NCBI GenBank assembly: GCA_905197685.1
Contig: CAJJZS010000001.1
Location: forward strand, 1-64,000
Source: an uncultured Oscillospiraceae bacterium
GTDB lineage: Bacteria; Bacillota; Clostridia; Oscillospirales; Ruminococcaceae
DNA: 64,000 bases
Direction: 5' to 3'
Shown here: piece after piece, positions 42,479 through 51,220 of the stretch
Layout: every line of letters starts with the position of its first letter
Numbering within the stretch: the stretch's first letter is position 1
Program-made: the position numbers and the translations under genes
Notes under the pieces: generated by a model
Told to the model about the DNA's origin: nothing
Seen by the model: the letters and a program-made list of their open reading frames with translations, nothing else
Database searches by the model: none

Positions 42479-42970
42479 ATGGCTTTGAGAGCATTGAGAA
42501 TTAACCGCGACCCTATTTTGAGAAAGAAATGCAAAGAGGTAGAACAGACAGACGAGCATATCCGGCAGATTTTAGAGGATATGCTGGAAACCTTACACGC
42601 AACCTCAAACGGAGCGGCAATCGCAGCGCCGCAGGTTGGCATATTAAAGAGGCTGGTTGTAATTGATATGGGGGAAGTGAGCGGCGGAGTGCTGAAGTTG
42701 ATAAATCCGAAGATTATCGAGCAGGAAGGGGAACAGCTCTGTGAGGAGGGCTGTTTGAGCTTTCCGGACCGTTGGGCTTACACCATGCGTCCCTATCGTG
42801 TCAAGGTGAAGGCGCAGAATGAGCAGGGGCAGGAGATTACCCTGGTCGGAGAAGGGGAACTGGCAAAATGCTTCTGCCACGAAATAGACCATCTGGACGG
42901 CATTGTGTTTTTGGACCGCGCAGTAAAAAATCCAAAAACGCGCGGAAAGGGCAGACAGAACAGAAGATAA
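42479..42970 (+). CDS. def: Peptide deformylase
   Basis: 163 residues. It removes the formyl group from nascent N-termini using a bound Fe2+ or similar metal. The three active motifs are NGAAIAAPQVG (usually GxGLAAPQ, so two residues differ), EEGCLSFP with the metal Cys, and CHEIDHLDG with the HExxH ligands. AAGGAGG precedes the ATG. It is separate from fmt and other translation genes here; the slightly unusual first motif suggests a second, non-canonical deformylase is possible but it should be active. Confidence 0.93.
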   Translation: MALRALRINRDPILRKKCKEVEQTDEHIRQILEDMLETLHATSNGAAIAAPQVGILKRLVVIDMGEVSGGVLKLINPKIIEQEGEQLCEEGCLSFPDRWAYTMRPYRVKVKAQNEQGQEITLVGEGELAKCFCHEIDHLDGIVFLDRAVKNPKTRGKGRQNRR

Positions 42971-43139
42971 AGCGGAAGAAAAGAAGAGAGAAAGCTTGAT
43001 GAACGGTTGAAAACAGGCAGAGTAATCCCTTGTTGAGATAAATCTTATTTTTGATATATAAAATAAGATTGTGAAAAATAAAAGAATTAAAAAGGGTTAT
43101 TACAAGGTATTAAAATGTAGAAAATCGGTTATAAAGCGC

Positions 43140-43257
43140 GCGGCAGTAGGAAAAATGAAGTAAAACACAGAAAAAAGATAAAAAAACAGGAGCTTTTTTG
43201 CAGAACTTTTTGTCCGAAAGGGTTTTGCAAAGGGTTCCTGTTTTCTTTATCTGCCGC
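43140..43257. repeat. Long imperfect inverted repeat in an intergenic region
   Basis: gcggcag (43140-43146) pairs with ctgccgc (43251-43257), and agataaaaaaacagga (43176-43191) with tcctgttttctttatct (43236-43252), around an inner loop region. It lies in the 600-bp gap between def and the first lipoprotein gene, in which I found no convincing gene. Confidence 0.55.
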
Positions 43258-43435
43258 ACAGATGTTTGTGTAAGATGGAAAATATTGTACAAATAAAATG
43301 ACAAAAAATTTGTCACTTTACCAAAATAACAATGTAAATCGGCACAAAAGTAACAAATATGACTTGTTTTTTTAGACAATTTATACAGTTAAAAGCAACA
43401 AAAATATCGGTTATAGAGAAAATCAATAGTGCGTA

Positions 43436-43464
43436 TTGACTTTAAAAGCAAATATTGATATGAT
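43436..43464 (+). promoter_or_regulatory. Promoter of peptide-binding lipoprotein 1
   Basis: TTGACT (43436-43441), 17 bp, TATGAT (43459-43464). Confidence 0.8.
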
Positions 43465-43570
43465 GGCAGACGGGGAACAGAATGTTAAACCCTAAACAAT
43501 CATTTTTATTATTTACTGCATATTTTTCTTCGCAGGTCGAATGAAAAAATATCAGGGAGGAAAACGAATC

Positions 43571-45568
43571 ATGAAAAAAACAATGAGCAGAATTCTTGCA
43601 TTAGGCTTAACAGCTTCCTTGCTGCTGACAGGATGCGGGGGTTCCGAGGATGAAGGAAACGATACTGTGGGCGCTTCCGGCGAAGCAAACGCGCAGGGCG
43701 CAGGCGACGAAAACGCAATTAAAGACCTGGTTTACCCAAGATTGGCAACCAGAGAACTGGAAACTTTTAACATTCTTTACAGCCAGAGATTAGAGGACCA
43801 CGAAAACCTGTGTAACCTGACCGACGGTTTGTTGGAAGTAGACAGCTACGGCAAATTGCAGCCTTGTCTTGCAGACGAATGGGGCACCGAGGACGGCGGA
43901 AAAACCTGGACCTTCCACATTCGTGACGGTGTAAAATGGGTTGACATGAACGGAGAAGAAAAAGCAGACTGCAACGCGCAGGACTTTGCAACCGGTCTGG
44001 AATGGGTACTCAACTTCCACAAAAACGATTCTTCCAACACTTCGATGCCGTTTGAAATGATTGAAGGCGCAGAGGAATACTACGAATACACCAAAACCCT
44101 CTCCAAAGAAGAAGCATACGCGCTGACCGCAGGTGAAGGCTCTAAATTCCGTGAAATGGTCGGAATTGACCTTCCGGACGACCAGACCATCGTTTACACC
44201 TGCATTAACCCAACCCCATACTTTGATACCGTAGGCACTTATGTTTGCCTGTATCCTCTGGCTCAGGGCATGGTAGACGAGTTGGGCGGTCCTGACGGCG
44301 TAAAATCCATGAACAACGAAAATATGTGGTACAACGGCTGCTATACCATGACCGAGTACATTCAGGGCAACGAAAAGGTTTTGACCAAAAACCCACTGTA
44401 CTGGGATCAGAACTGCACCCTGTTTGATACCGTTACCATCAGAATGGTAGAATCTTCCGATGTTGCTTACCAGCTGTATCAGTCCGGTGAATTGGATTAC
44501 TGCGATCTGACAGAAAGCAACATCAAGACCATCAGCGAAAACGAAAGCAACGAGTTCCATGATTACATGGTTCCGGGCGTTGCTTCCAAATACTCTTTCC
44601 AGTATCATTTTAACTACAACAAGATGAACGAAGACGGTACACCGGATACCAACTGGAACACCGCAATCGCAAACGAAGCGTTCAGATTGTCCTGGTACTA
44701 CGGTTTGGACTTCACCAATGTATGGAAACGCAGCGATGCAATCAACCCGATGAACTGTGAAAACAACTTCTACACCATGAAAGGTCTGTGCTACACCAGC
44801 GACGGTACCGAGTACACCGAACTGGTTGCAAAAGAACTGGGTCTGGAAGTAAACGGTGAAACTCCGGCAAGAGTAGACAAAGCAAAAGCAGAACAGTACA
44901 AAAAGCAGGCGATGGAAGAACTGTCCGCTCTGGGCGTAACCTTCCCGGTTGAGGTAGACCATTATATTCCGGCATCTTCTCAGACTGCTTTGGACAGCGC
45001 AAACGTACTGAAAAATACCTTCTCCGAATGTCTGGGCGACGATTATGTTGTTCTGAACATCAATACCTATGTTTCTAAAGTAAACTCTGAGGTTATTCAG
45101 CCACATCTCCACTCCATCATCAACAACGGTTGGGGCGCAGACTACGGTGACCCGCAGAACTACTTGGGTCAGGAAACTTATGGTTCCGAACAGGCTTACT
45201 ATTCTCAGCAGTATTCCTTCATCAATGAAATTACCGAAGAAACCCCTGCAAACAAAGCTCTGCTTGATACCTACAAAGAGTACACCAAACTGGTAGAAGC
45301 AGCAAACGCAATCACCGACGATATGGACGCAAGATATGCAGCTTATGCAAAAGCAGAAGCTTACCTGCTCCAGCACGCTTTGGTTCTGCCTGTTAACTAT
45401 CAGCAGGGTTGGAGCCTGAGCAAGATTGACAACACCAGCAGAATGAACGCAATGTACGGTGTTCAGAACGAAAAGATGAAAAACTGGAGAACCAATGCGG
45501 ACGGTTACACCACCGAAGAAGCAAAGGCTCTGGCAGACGAACACGCAGCAGCAATGAAAGCGCAGTAA
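43571..45568 (+). CDS. Oligopeptide-binding lipoprotein 1 (OppA/SBP_bac_5 type)
   Basis: 665 residues. A lipoprotein signal peptide ends in LLLTGC with the lipidated Cys at residue 22; the start at 43571 follows GGAGG. A flexible Gly/Asn/Glu linker precedes the solute-binding domain of family 5: EWGTEDGGKTWTFHIRDGVK, DFATGLEWVLNFHKND, MWYNGCYTMTEYIQGN and GWGADYGDPQNYLGQE are the typical ligand-domain blocks. It would bind peptides outside the membrane and deliver them to an ABC permease, none of which is encoded nearby. First of nine tandem paralogs, with its own promoter and terminator. It shares the linker and ETPANKxLL stretch most closely with copy 8. Confidence 0.93.
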   Translation: MKKTMSRILALGLTASLLLTGCGGSEDEGNDTVGASGEANAQGAGDENAIKDLVYPRLATRELETFNILYSQRLEDHENLCNLTDGLLEVDSYGKLQPCLADEWGTEDGGKTWTFHIRDGVKWVDMNGEEKADCNAQDFATGLEWVLNFHKNDSSNTSMPFEMIEGAEEYYEYTKTLSKEEAYALTAGEGSKFREMVGIDLPDDQTIVYTCINPTPYFDTVGTYVCLYPLAQGMVDELGGPDGVKSMNNENMWYNGCYTMTEYIQGNEKVLTKNPLYWDQNCTLFDTVTIRMVESSDVAYQLYQSGELDYCDLTESNIKTISENESNEFHDYMVPGVASKYSFQYHFNYNKMNEDGTPDTNWNTAIANEAFRLSWYYGLDFTNVWKRSDAINPMNCENNFYTMKGLCYTSDGTEYTELVAKELGLEVNGETPARVDKAKAEQYKKQAMEELSALGVTFPVEVDHYIPASSQTALDSANVLKNTFSECLGDDYVVLNINTYVSKVNSEVIQPHLHSIINNGWGADYGDPQNYLGQETYGSEQAYYSQQYSFINEITEETPANKALLDTYKEYTKLVEAANAITDDMDARYAAYAKAEAYLLQHALVLPVNYQQGWSLSKIDNTSRMNAMYGVQNEKMKNWRTNADGYTTEEAKALADEHAAAMKAQ

Positions 45569-45584
45569 AATATTATGATGAAAA

Positions 45585-45613
45585 AGAAACCCCACACGGG
45601 GTTTCTTTTTTTA
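45585..45613 (+). terminator. Terminator of lipoprotein gene 1
   Basis: agaaacccc, loop, ggggtttct, then TTTTTT. Confidence 0.9.
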
Positions 45614-45737
45614 TGGAATGATTTTAAAAAAGTAAAATTCGGATAGCATAAAATTTTACTTAAAAAAAGTTTTTAAAAGAGAAAAACTATAAAATAGAAT
45701 AAAAATAAATTTTATAGTTTAAAATAATTATGCAATA

Positions 45738-45766
45738 TTGACAACAAAACATATTGATGATATAAT
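45738..45766 (+). promoter_or_regulatory. Promoter of the unknown gene and lipoprotein gene 2
   Basis: Perfect consensus TTGACA (45738-45743), 17 bp, TATAAT (45761-45766). No further promoter is seen between here and lipoprotein gene 2. Confidence 0.9.
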
Positions 45767-45858
45767 AAATTCTGGAAGGGAGAGACGGAGAAACAAAACG
45801 GACGGAACAGAAGATACAACAAAGCGATTGCCGCTTATTTAAAATATAGAAAGATTTT

Positions 45859-45882
45859 ATGAAACGAAATTTATCAAAATGA
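45859..45882 (+). CDS. Possible seven-codon leader frame
   Basis: ATG at 45859 encodes MKRNLSK and stops at TGA 45880-45882, overlapping the ATG of the next frame (ATGA at 45879-45882). Because that next gene lacks a ribosome site, re-initiation from this mini-frame is a possible way to translate it. No strong ribosome site is seen for the mini-frame either, only GAAAG about 9 bp upstream. Confidence 0.25.
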   Translation: MKRNLSK

Positions 45883-46616
45883 GAATACAAAAATGTACAG
45901 AGGATTTGCTTTCCACACAATCCAAGATAGCACTTCCCATTTTGTCAGAAGAACTAATCGGAAAAACTTCCGATATAACTGGTAATCTGGGTATTGCAGA
46001 AATTTTATCCATACAAGATAAATTTCCATGGTTTTTTGTTGAACTGTCAACACAGTATTTTTACTATAAACTCTTTGGAAAAAAACATCCAGTCTGTCGG
46101 ATGTTATATTTTTCGGATATGGAATTATCTTTTATCAAGCCTTATCTTCAAGTTTGCTTTATCAAACTTACTTTTAGCAAAATTAAGACATCTGTTGCAC
46201 CCTATCGGTTATGGCAGGTAAAGGTTAACGGAATCAGCGAATGGGGAATCGAGGTAATAAAAAATCTTCCCGAAACAGGAGAACTGTCGGGATTGCTACA
46301 TAGGCTTTACATTGATTGCGTTATGTGTGGGGGTTTTGAGGAAGAAGGATTATATCAATGTTTCATTCCTGAAAAAGAAAAACACTTTACTTTGGATTCT
46401 GCATTATATTATCTTGCTGTCAACCAATTTCAAAAAACGATAGATGTAACAAATTGGGATAATTTGAAGATAGCACAGGATAATACTTTGAATAAAATAC
46501 TGTCTTTTAAAAGAGGTATTTATATTAATATTGATACCGATACTTTTTTTACACCAATAAATTTAAAGGTTTTATGTTGGGAGAAAGAATCGGTTTTGAA
46601 GGAGGCAGGAAAATGA
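45879..46616 (+). CDS. Unknown protein embedded in the lipoprotein array
   Basis: 245 residues, no signal peptide or clear membrane helix, no family recognised. It is visibly AT-richer than the lipoprotein genes on both sides, with AAA, ATT and TTA codons prominent, which suggests a separate origin. Stretches such as FPWFFVELSTQYFYYKLFGKK and HRLYIDCVMCGGFEEEG are aromatic and Cys-containing. It follows a perfect promoter after about 110 nt, and its stop overlaps the start of lipoprotein gene 2 (ATGA at 46613-46616), so the two are co-transcribed and translationally coupled. That coupling is the main evidence that it is a real gene. The start is uncertain for lack of a ribosome site. Confidence 0.65.
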   Translation: MRIQKCTEDLLSTQSKIALPILSEELIGKTSDITGNLGIAEILSIQDKFPWFFVELSTQYFYYKLFGKKHPVCRMLYFSDMELSFIKPYLQVCFIKLTFSKIKTSVAPYRLWQVKVNGISEWGIEVIKNLPETGELSGLLHRLYIDCVMCGGFEEEGLYQCFIPEKEKHFTLDSALYYLAVNQFQKTIDVTNWDNLKIAQDNTLNKILSFKRGIYINIDTDTFFTPINLKVLCWEKESVLKEAGK

Positions 46617-48589
46617 AGAAAAGATTTTACAGTATGGTGAGCATGATGCTTGCGGCAGGTTTGGTTTTGGGCGGTTGTTCCGGCGCAGAAAACCCGGAAA
46701 CGCCGACAGAAGGCGAAAATCCCGAAGCTCAGCAGCAGGAAGGAAAGGAAATCAAAGATCTGGTGATTCCAAAGGTGGCTACCAGAGAGCTGGAAACCTT
46801 TAATATCCTTTACAGCCAGCTGGCATCCGACTTTGAAAATCTTTGCAACCTAACCGACAGCTTACTGGAGGTGGATACCAAAGGCGCGCTGAAACCTGCA
46901 ATCGCAAAGGAATGGGGCACCGAAGACGGCGGCTTAACATGGACTTTCAAGCTGCGTGACGATGTGAAATGGGTCAACATGAATGCCGAAGAAAAGGCAA
47001 ACTGTACCGCGCAGGATTTTGCGACCGGTTTGGAGTGGGTTTTAAACTTCCACAAAAACGATTCTGTCAACACCTCAATGCCGGCAGAAATGATTAAAGG
47101 CGCAAACGAATATTACGAATACACAAAAACTCTTTCTAAAGAAGAAGCATACGCTTTAACAGCGGGAGAAGGCTCGAAATTCCTGGAAATGGTGGGTATT
47201 GAAATGCCCGATGATTATACCCTGATTTACCATTGTATCGAACCGAAACCGTATTTTGACTCGGTTGCAACCTATGCTTGTCTGTTCCCGTTAGCACAGG
47301 GAATGATTGACGAACTGGGCGGTCCGGACGCGGTGAAGGCGATGAACAACGAAACCATGTGGTATAACGGCTGCTACACCATGACCTCCTACTTGCAGGG
47401 TAACGAAAAGGTATTTACCAAGAATCCGACCTATTGGGATAAGGACTGCAAGCTGTTTGATACCGTTACCATTAAGATGGTAGAATCCAACGACGTTGCT
47501 TTCCAGCTGTATCAGACAGGGGAAGTGGATTATGTTGATTTGACCGAAAGCAACCTGAAAACCATCAGCACAAACGAGTCAAACGAACTGTATCCGTATC
47601 TGGTTGAAAAACCGGCAGATAAATATTCCTATCAGATGCACTTTAACTGGAGCAAAAACAAAGAGGACGGTACGCCGGATACCAACTGGAACACCGCAAT
47701 CGCAAACGAATCGTTCCGCAAAGCGCTTTATTACGGTTTGGATTTGTCGGAATACTATAAACGCACCAACGCACTGAATCCGATGATTTGCGAAAACAAC
47801 TTCTACACCATGAAAGGCTTAATCTATACTTCGGACGGTAGAGATTATGTCGATTTGGTTCGCGAAGAAATGGGACTGCCGGAGCTTAACGGCGAAAAGA
47901 TGGTTCGTTTGGACGAGGCAAAAGCAAAACAATATAAAGAACAGGCAATCGAGGAACTGACCGCTTTGGGAGTTACCTTCCCGGTTACACTGGATTATTA
48001 TATTGCAGGCGCAAACCAGGTATCTTTGGACAGCGCAAATGTACTCAAACAGGCTATTTCCGACAGTATGGGAGATGACTTTTTGGTACTCAGCGTAAAA
48101 ACTTATGTATCCAAAGCCACCAAAGAAGTGTATGACCCGAAACTGCACTCTGTTTCTCAAAACGGTTGGGGCGCAGACTACGGTGACCCGCAGAACTATC
48201 TGGTGCAGGAAACCTATGATTATGACAATGCTTACTATTCCAACGGTCAGTCTAAGATTAACGATGTAGAAGAAACGGAAGCAACCAAAGAATTATTGGA
48301 TACCTACAAAGAATTTACCAAAATGGTAAACGAAGCAAACGCAATTACCGATGATTTGGACGCCCGCTATGCAGCTTACGCAAAAGCGGAAGCCTATATG
48401 CTGGATCATGTTCTGGTACTTCCGATGTACTACAATGTTTCGTGGTGTTTAACCAAGATTGACCCGTACAGCAAGATGAATGCGATGTTCGGCAGCATCA
48501 ATGAAAAGATGAAGAATTGGGAAACCAATGAAAACGGTTATACTACCGAAGAAATAAAACAGTCCGCAGCGGAACATACAGCAAAATAG
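46613..48589 (+). CDS. Oligopeptide-binding lipoprotein 2 (OppA/SBP_bac_5 type)
   Basis: 658 residues, lipobox LVLGGC with Cys22. The start at 46613 follows GGAGG and overlaps the stop of the preceding unknown gene by 4 bp, making this the only array member expressed as a distal gene of an operon. The linker is short and Glu/Pro-rich (ENPETPTEGENPEAQQQEG). Domain blocks as in the family; GDPQNYLVQE has Val where most copies have Gly. Predicted extracellular peptide receptor. Confidence 0.93.
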   Translation: MKKRFYSMVSMMLAAGLVLGGCSGAENPETPTEGENPEAQQQEGKEIKDLVIPKVATRELETFNILYSQLASDFENLCNLTDSLLEVDTKGALKPAIAKEWGTEDGGLTWTFKLRDDVKWVNMNAEEKANCTAQDFATGLEWVLNFHKNDSVNTSMPAEMIKGANEYYEYTKTLSKEEAYALTAGEGSKFLEMVGIEMPDDYTLIYHCIEPKPYFDSVATYACLFPLAQGMIDELGGPDAVKAMNNETMWYNGCYTMTSYLQGNEKVFTKNPTYWDKDCKLFDTVTIKMVESNDVAFQLYQTGEVDYVDLTESNLKTISTNESNELYPYLVEKPADKYSYQMHFNWSKNKEDGTPDTNWNTAIANESFRKALYYGLDLSEYYKRTNALNPMICENNFYTMKGLIYTSDGRDYVDLVREEMGLPELNGEKMVRLDEAKAKQYKEQAIEELTALGVTFPVTLDYYIAGANQVSLDSANVLKQAISDSMGDDFLVLSVKTYVSKATKEVYDPKLHSVSQNGWGADYGDPQNYLVQETYDYDNAYYSNGQSKINDVEETEATKELLDTYKEFTKMVNEANAITDDLDARYAAYAKAEAYMLDHVLVLPMYYNVSWCLTKIDPYSKMNAMFGSINEKMKNWETNENGYTTEEIKQSAAEHTAK

Positions 48590-48599
48590 TGAAAAAATA

Positions 48600-48638
48600 A
48601 AAAGGAAAGGACCTCGAAAGGGGTTCTTTCCTTTTTTT
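48600..48638 (+). terminator. Terminator of lipoprotein gene 2
   Basis: aaaggaaaggacc pairs with ggttctttccttt across a CGAAAG-type loop; T run follows. Confidence 0.85.
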
Positions 48639-48771
48639 GGCTTTTATCGAATAATAAAGAGAAAAAACAGAATTTTATAAAAAACAGTGCAAATTTATGA
48701 AATTTTTATGAGCAATTTAAACAGGAAGATGAACTAAAATTTATATATTATCATAAAAATATTTTTTATTA

Positions 48772-48800
48772 TTGACAATTTATAGTAATATCGCTATAAT
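48772..48800 (+). promoter_or_regulatory. Promoter of lipoprotein gene 3
   Basis: Perfect TTGACA (48772-48777), 17 bp, TATAAT (48795-48800), preceded by AT-rich sequence. Confidence 0.92.
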
Positions 48801-48907
48801 AAAAACAAATTTTAAAGCGAAAATAAAATAAGTGTAAAAAATTAAAAATTCATCTTCAAAATAATGATGAGAGATGAAAAAAGATGAAATTGAAGGAGCG
48901 ATGTTGC

Positions 48908-50914
48908 ATGAAAAAGAAAATGACAAAGCTGACCGCTTTGCTGCTGGCAAGCATGATGTTGCTGACCGGTTGCGGAGGTTCGGAGGAACCAAAAGAAAAC
49001 GGTGAAACCGCGCCGGAAACAAACGGCGACAAAAAAGAGGAAAGCAAAGAAGCAGATTCCGATGAAAAGATTACGGATATTGTGATTCCAGTAGCGGTAA
49101 GCCGTGAGCTGGAAACTTTTAATATTCTGTATGCGCAGAGAGCGGAGGACAGCGAAAACCTGACTAACTTGGTGGACGGTTTGCTGGAGGTAGACCCGCA
49201 GGGTAAGTTGGTTCCGTGTATTGCAAAAGAGTGGGGAACCGAAGATAAAGGTTTAACATGGACCTTTAAGCTACGCGACGGTGTAAAGTGGGTCAATGTA
49301 AACGGAGAAGAAATGGCAGATTGCAATGCGCAGGATTTTGCAACCGGTCTGGAATGGGTGCTGAACTTCCACAAAAATGATTCCACCAACACCTCGATGC
49401 CTTTGGAAATGATTAAGGGCGCAAAAGAATACTACGAATACACAAAGACTCTTTCCAAAGAAGAGGCATATGCGCTCAATGCAGGCGAGGGTTCTAAATT
49501 CCGCGAGATGGTTGGTTTGGAGACACCGGACGATTACACCGTTGTTTACCATTGTCTGGCAGAAAAACCATACTTTGATTCTCTGGGAACTTATAACTGT
49601 CTGTATCCGGCTCCGCAGGCTTTGATTGACCAGATGGGAGTTGAGGAATACAAAGCAATCAACAATGAAACCATGTGGTACAACGGCTGCTACACTATGA
49701 CTGAGTACTTGCAGGGCAACCAAAAAGTCTTTACCAAAAACCCACTTTACTGGGACAAAGAATGTACCCTGTTCGACACCGCTACCTTTAAGATGGTAGA
49801 ATCCGGTGACATCAGCTTCCAGCTGTATGAAAGCGGCGAGGTTGATTATGTTACATTAGGCGAGGCGCGTATCAACACCATTGCAAAGAACCCGGATGAC
49901 CCGCTGTATCCGTACATGGTACCGGATGTTGCTTCCAAGCACTCCTATCAGTATCACTTCAATTATAATAAGATGAAAGAGGACGGAACACCGGATACCA
50001 ACTGGAATAATGCGATTGCAAACGAATCGTTCCGTAAATCCTGGTGGTACGGATTGGATTTAAGCGATTACTTTAAGAGAACCAACGCCATCAATCCGAT
50101 GATTTGTGAAAACAACTTCTACACCATGAAGGGTCTGTGCTACACCAGCGACGGAACCGATTATGTTGAGCTGGTAAGAAAAGAACTGGGTCTGCCGGAA
50201 GAAAACGGAAAAACCCCTGTCAGACTGGACAAAGAAAAATATGAACAGTGCAAACAACAGGCAATCGAGGAATTGACTGCTCTGGGCGTTACTTTCCCGG
50301 TTGAAGTAGATTATTATATCATCGCTTCCAACCAGACCGCTTTGGACAGCGCAAACGTACTCAAACAGGCATTTACCGACAGCTTTGGCGATGACTACAT
50401 TAAGTTAAACATCAAGACATACATCAAGAGCCTGCGTCAGGAAGTTGTTCAGGCGCATCTGCATTCCCTTGTAAACAACGGTTGGGGCGCAGACTACGGC
50501 GATCCGCAGAACTTCCTCGGTCAGGAACTGATTGGCTATGACAACGCAGATTACTCTGCGCACTATTCCTACATCAACGAAGTAAAAGAAACACCGGCAA
50601 CCAAACAGCTGCTGGATACCTACAAAGAATTTACCAAGATGGTAGAGGAAGCGAATGCGATTACCGATGACCTGGACGCTCGTTATGCGGCTTATGCAAA
50701 AGCAGAGGCTTATATGTTAGACCACGCTTTGGTATTGCCGGTTAACTATGGTATCGGTTGGGCATTAAGCAAGATTGACAATGACACCAAGATGAACGGT
50801 ATGTTCGGTATTCAGAACAACAAGATGAAGAACTGGGATACCAAGAAATCCGGCTACACTTCCGAAGAAAAAGGCGTAGCAGATCAGATTGCGGCATTTG
50901 CAGCTCAGAAGTAA
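48908..50914 (+). CDS. Oligopeptide-binding lipoprotein 3 (OppA/SBP_bac_5 type)
   Basis: 668 residues, lipobox MLLTGC with Cys22; the ATG at 48908 follows AAGGAG. It is the closest relative of copy 4: their signal peptides and first linker residues are the same, as are the C-terminal 50 residues (ALSKIDNDTKMNGMFGIQNN onward, but for the last one). Copies 3 and 4 share FLGQE in the DPQNF block and YVTLGEAR where others have DLTESN, so they form a subgroup perhaps with a different ligand preference. Confidence 0.93.
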   Translation: MKKKMTKLTALLLASMMLLTGCGGSEEPKENGETAPETNGDKKEESKEADSDEKITDIVIPVAVSRELETFNILYAQRAEDSENLTNLVDGLLEVDPQGKLVPCIAKEWGTEDKGLTWTFKLRDGVKWVNVNGEEMADCNAQDFATGLEWVLNFHKNDSTNTSMPLEMIKGAKEYYEYTKTLSKEEAYALNAGEGSKFREMVGLETPDDYTVVYHCLAEKPYFDSLGTYNCLYPAPQALIDQMGVEEYKAINNETMWYNGCYTMTEYLQGNQKVFTKNPLYWDKECTLFDTATFKMVESGDISFQLYESGEVDYVTLGEARINTIAKNPDDPLYPYMVPDVASKHSYQYHFNYNKMKEDGTPDTNWNNAIANESFRKSWWYGLDLSDYFKRTNAINPMICENNFYTMKGLCYTSDGTDYVELVRKELGLPEENGKTPVRLDKEKYEQCKQQAIEELTALGVTFPVEVDYYIIASNQTALDSANVLKQAFTDSFGDDYIKLNIKTYIKSLRQEVVQAHLHSLVNNGWGADYGDPQNFLGQELIGYDNADYSAHYSYINEVKETPATKQLLDTYKEFTKMVEEANAITDDLDARYAAYAKAEAYMLDHALVLPVNYGIGWALSKIDNDTKMNGMFGIQNNKMKNWDTKKSGYTSEEKGVADQIAAFAAQK

Positions 50915-50922
50915 ATAACAGT

Positions 50923-50956
50923 AAAAATCCTGCCTTGTATGAGGCGGGATTTTTTG
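50923..50956 (+). terminator. Terminator of lipoprotein gene 3
   Basis: aaaaatcctgcct/aggcgggattttt stem with T run. Confidence 0.88.
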
Positions 50957-51099
50957 TTGTCTTTAAAAATGTACACTATAAACTCGGCAGAAAACAGAAT
51001 ATCATAGATATAAATAAAATTTTATAAAAAATATAATGAGCGATTTATACATAAGAGTGAAATGAATTTGTATATTACGCTGAAAATATTGCTGATATA

Positions 51100-51128
51100 T
51101 TGACATTTTATAGCAATATAACTATAAT
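51100..51128 (+). promoter_or_regulatory. Promoter of lipoprotein gene 4
   Basis: Perfect TTGACA (51100-51105), 17 bp, TATAAT (51123-51128). The upstream 130 bp resemble those of copy 3 (ATTTTATAAAAAA, GAGCGATTTATAC). Confidence 0.92.
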
Positions 51129-51220
51129 AAAGAACGAAATTTAGAAAAAAGATAATCGTGAAGGACAAATATTCATTGATGAGGTCATTGATGAAGAAAA
51201 GTTAAAGGAGACGATATCGT

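Noticed and set aside
42479..42970. Peptide deformylase as inactive because of the altered first motif
   Set aside because: The metal Cys and HExxH ligands and the APQ core are intact, so activity is expected.
43790..45595. Long open frame (about 600 codons) antisense to lipoprotein gene 1, with similar long antisense frames in copies 4 to 8
   Set aside because: No ribosome site or plausible protein features; the frames follow from codon bias of the sense genes and their products are Phe/Cys/Val-rich shadows.
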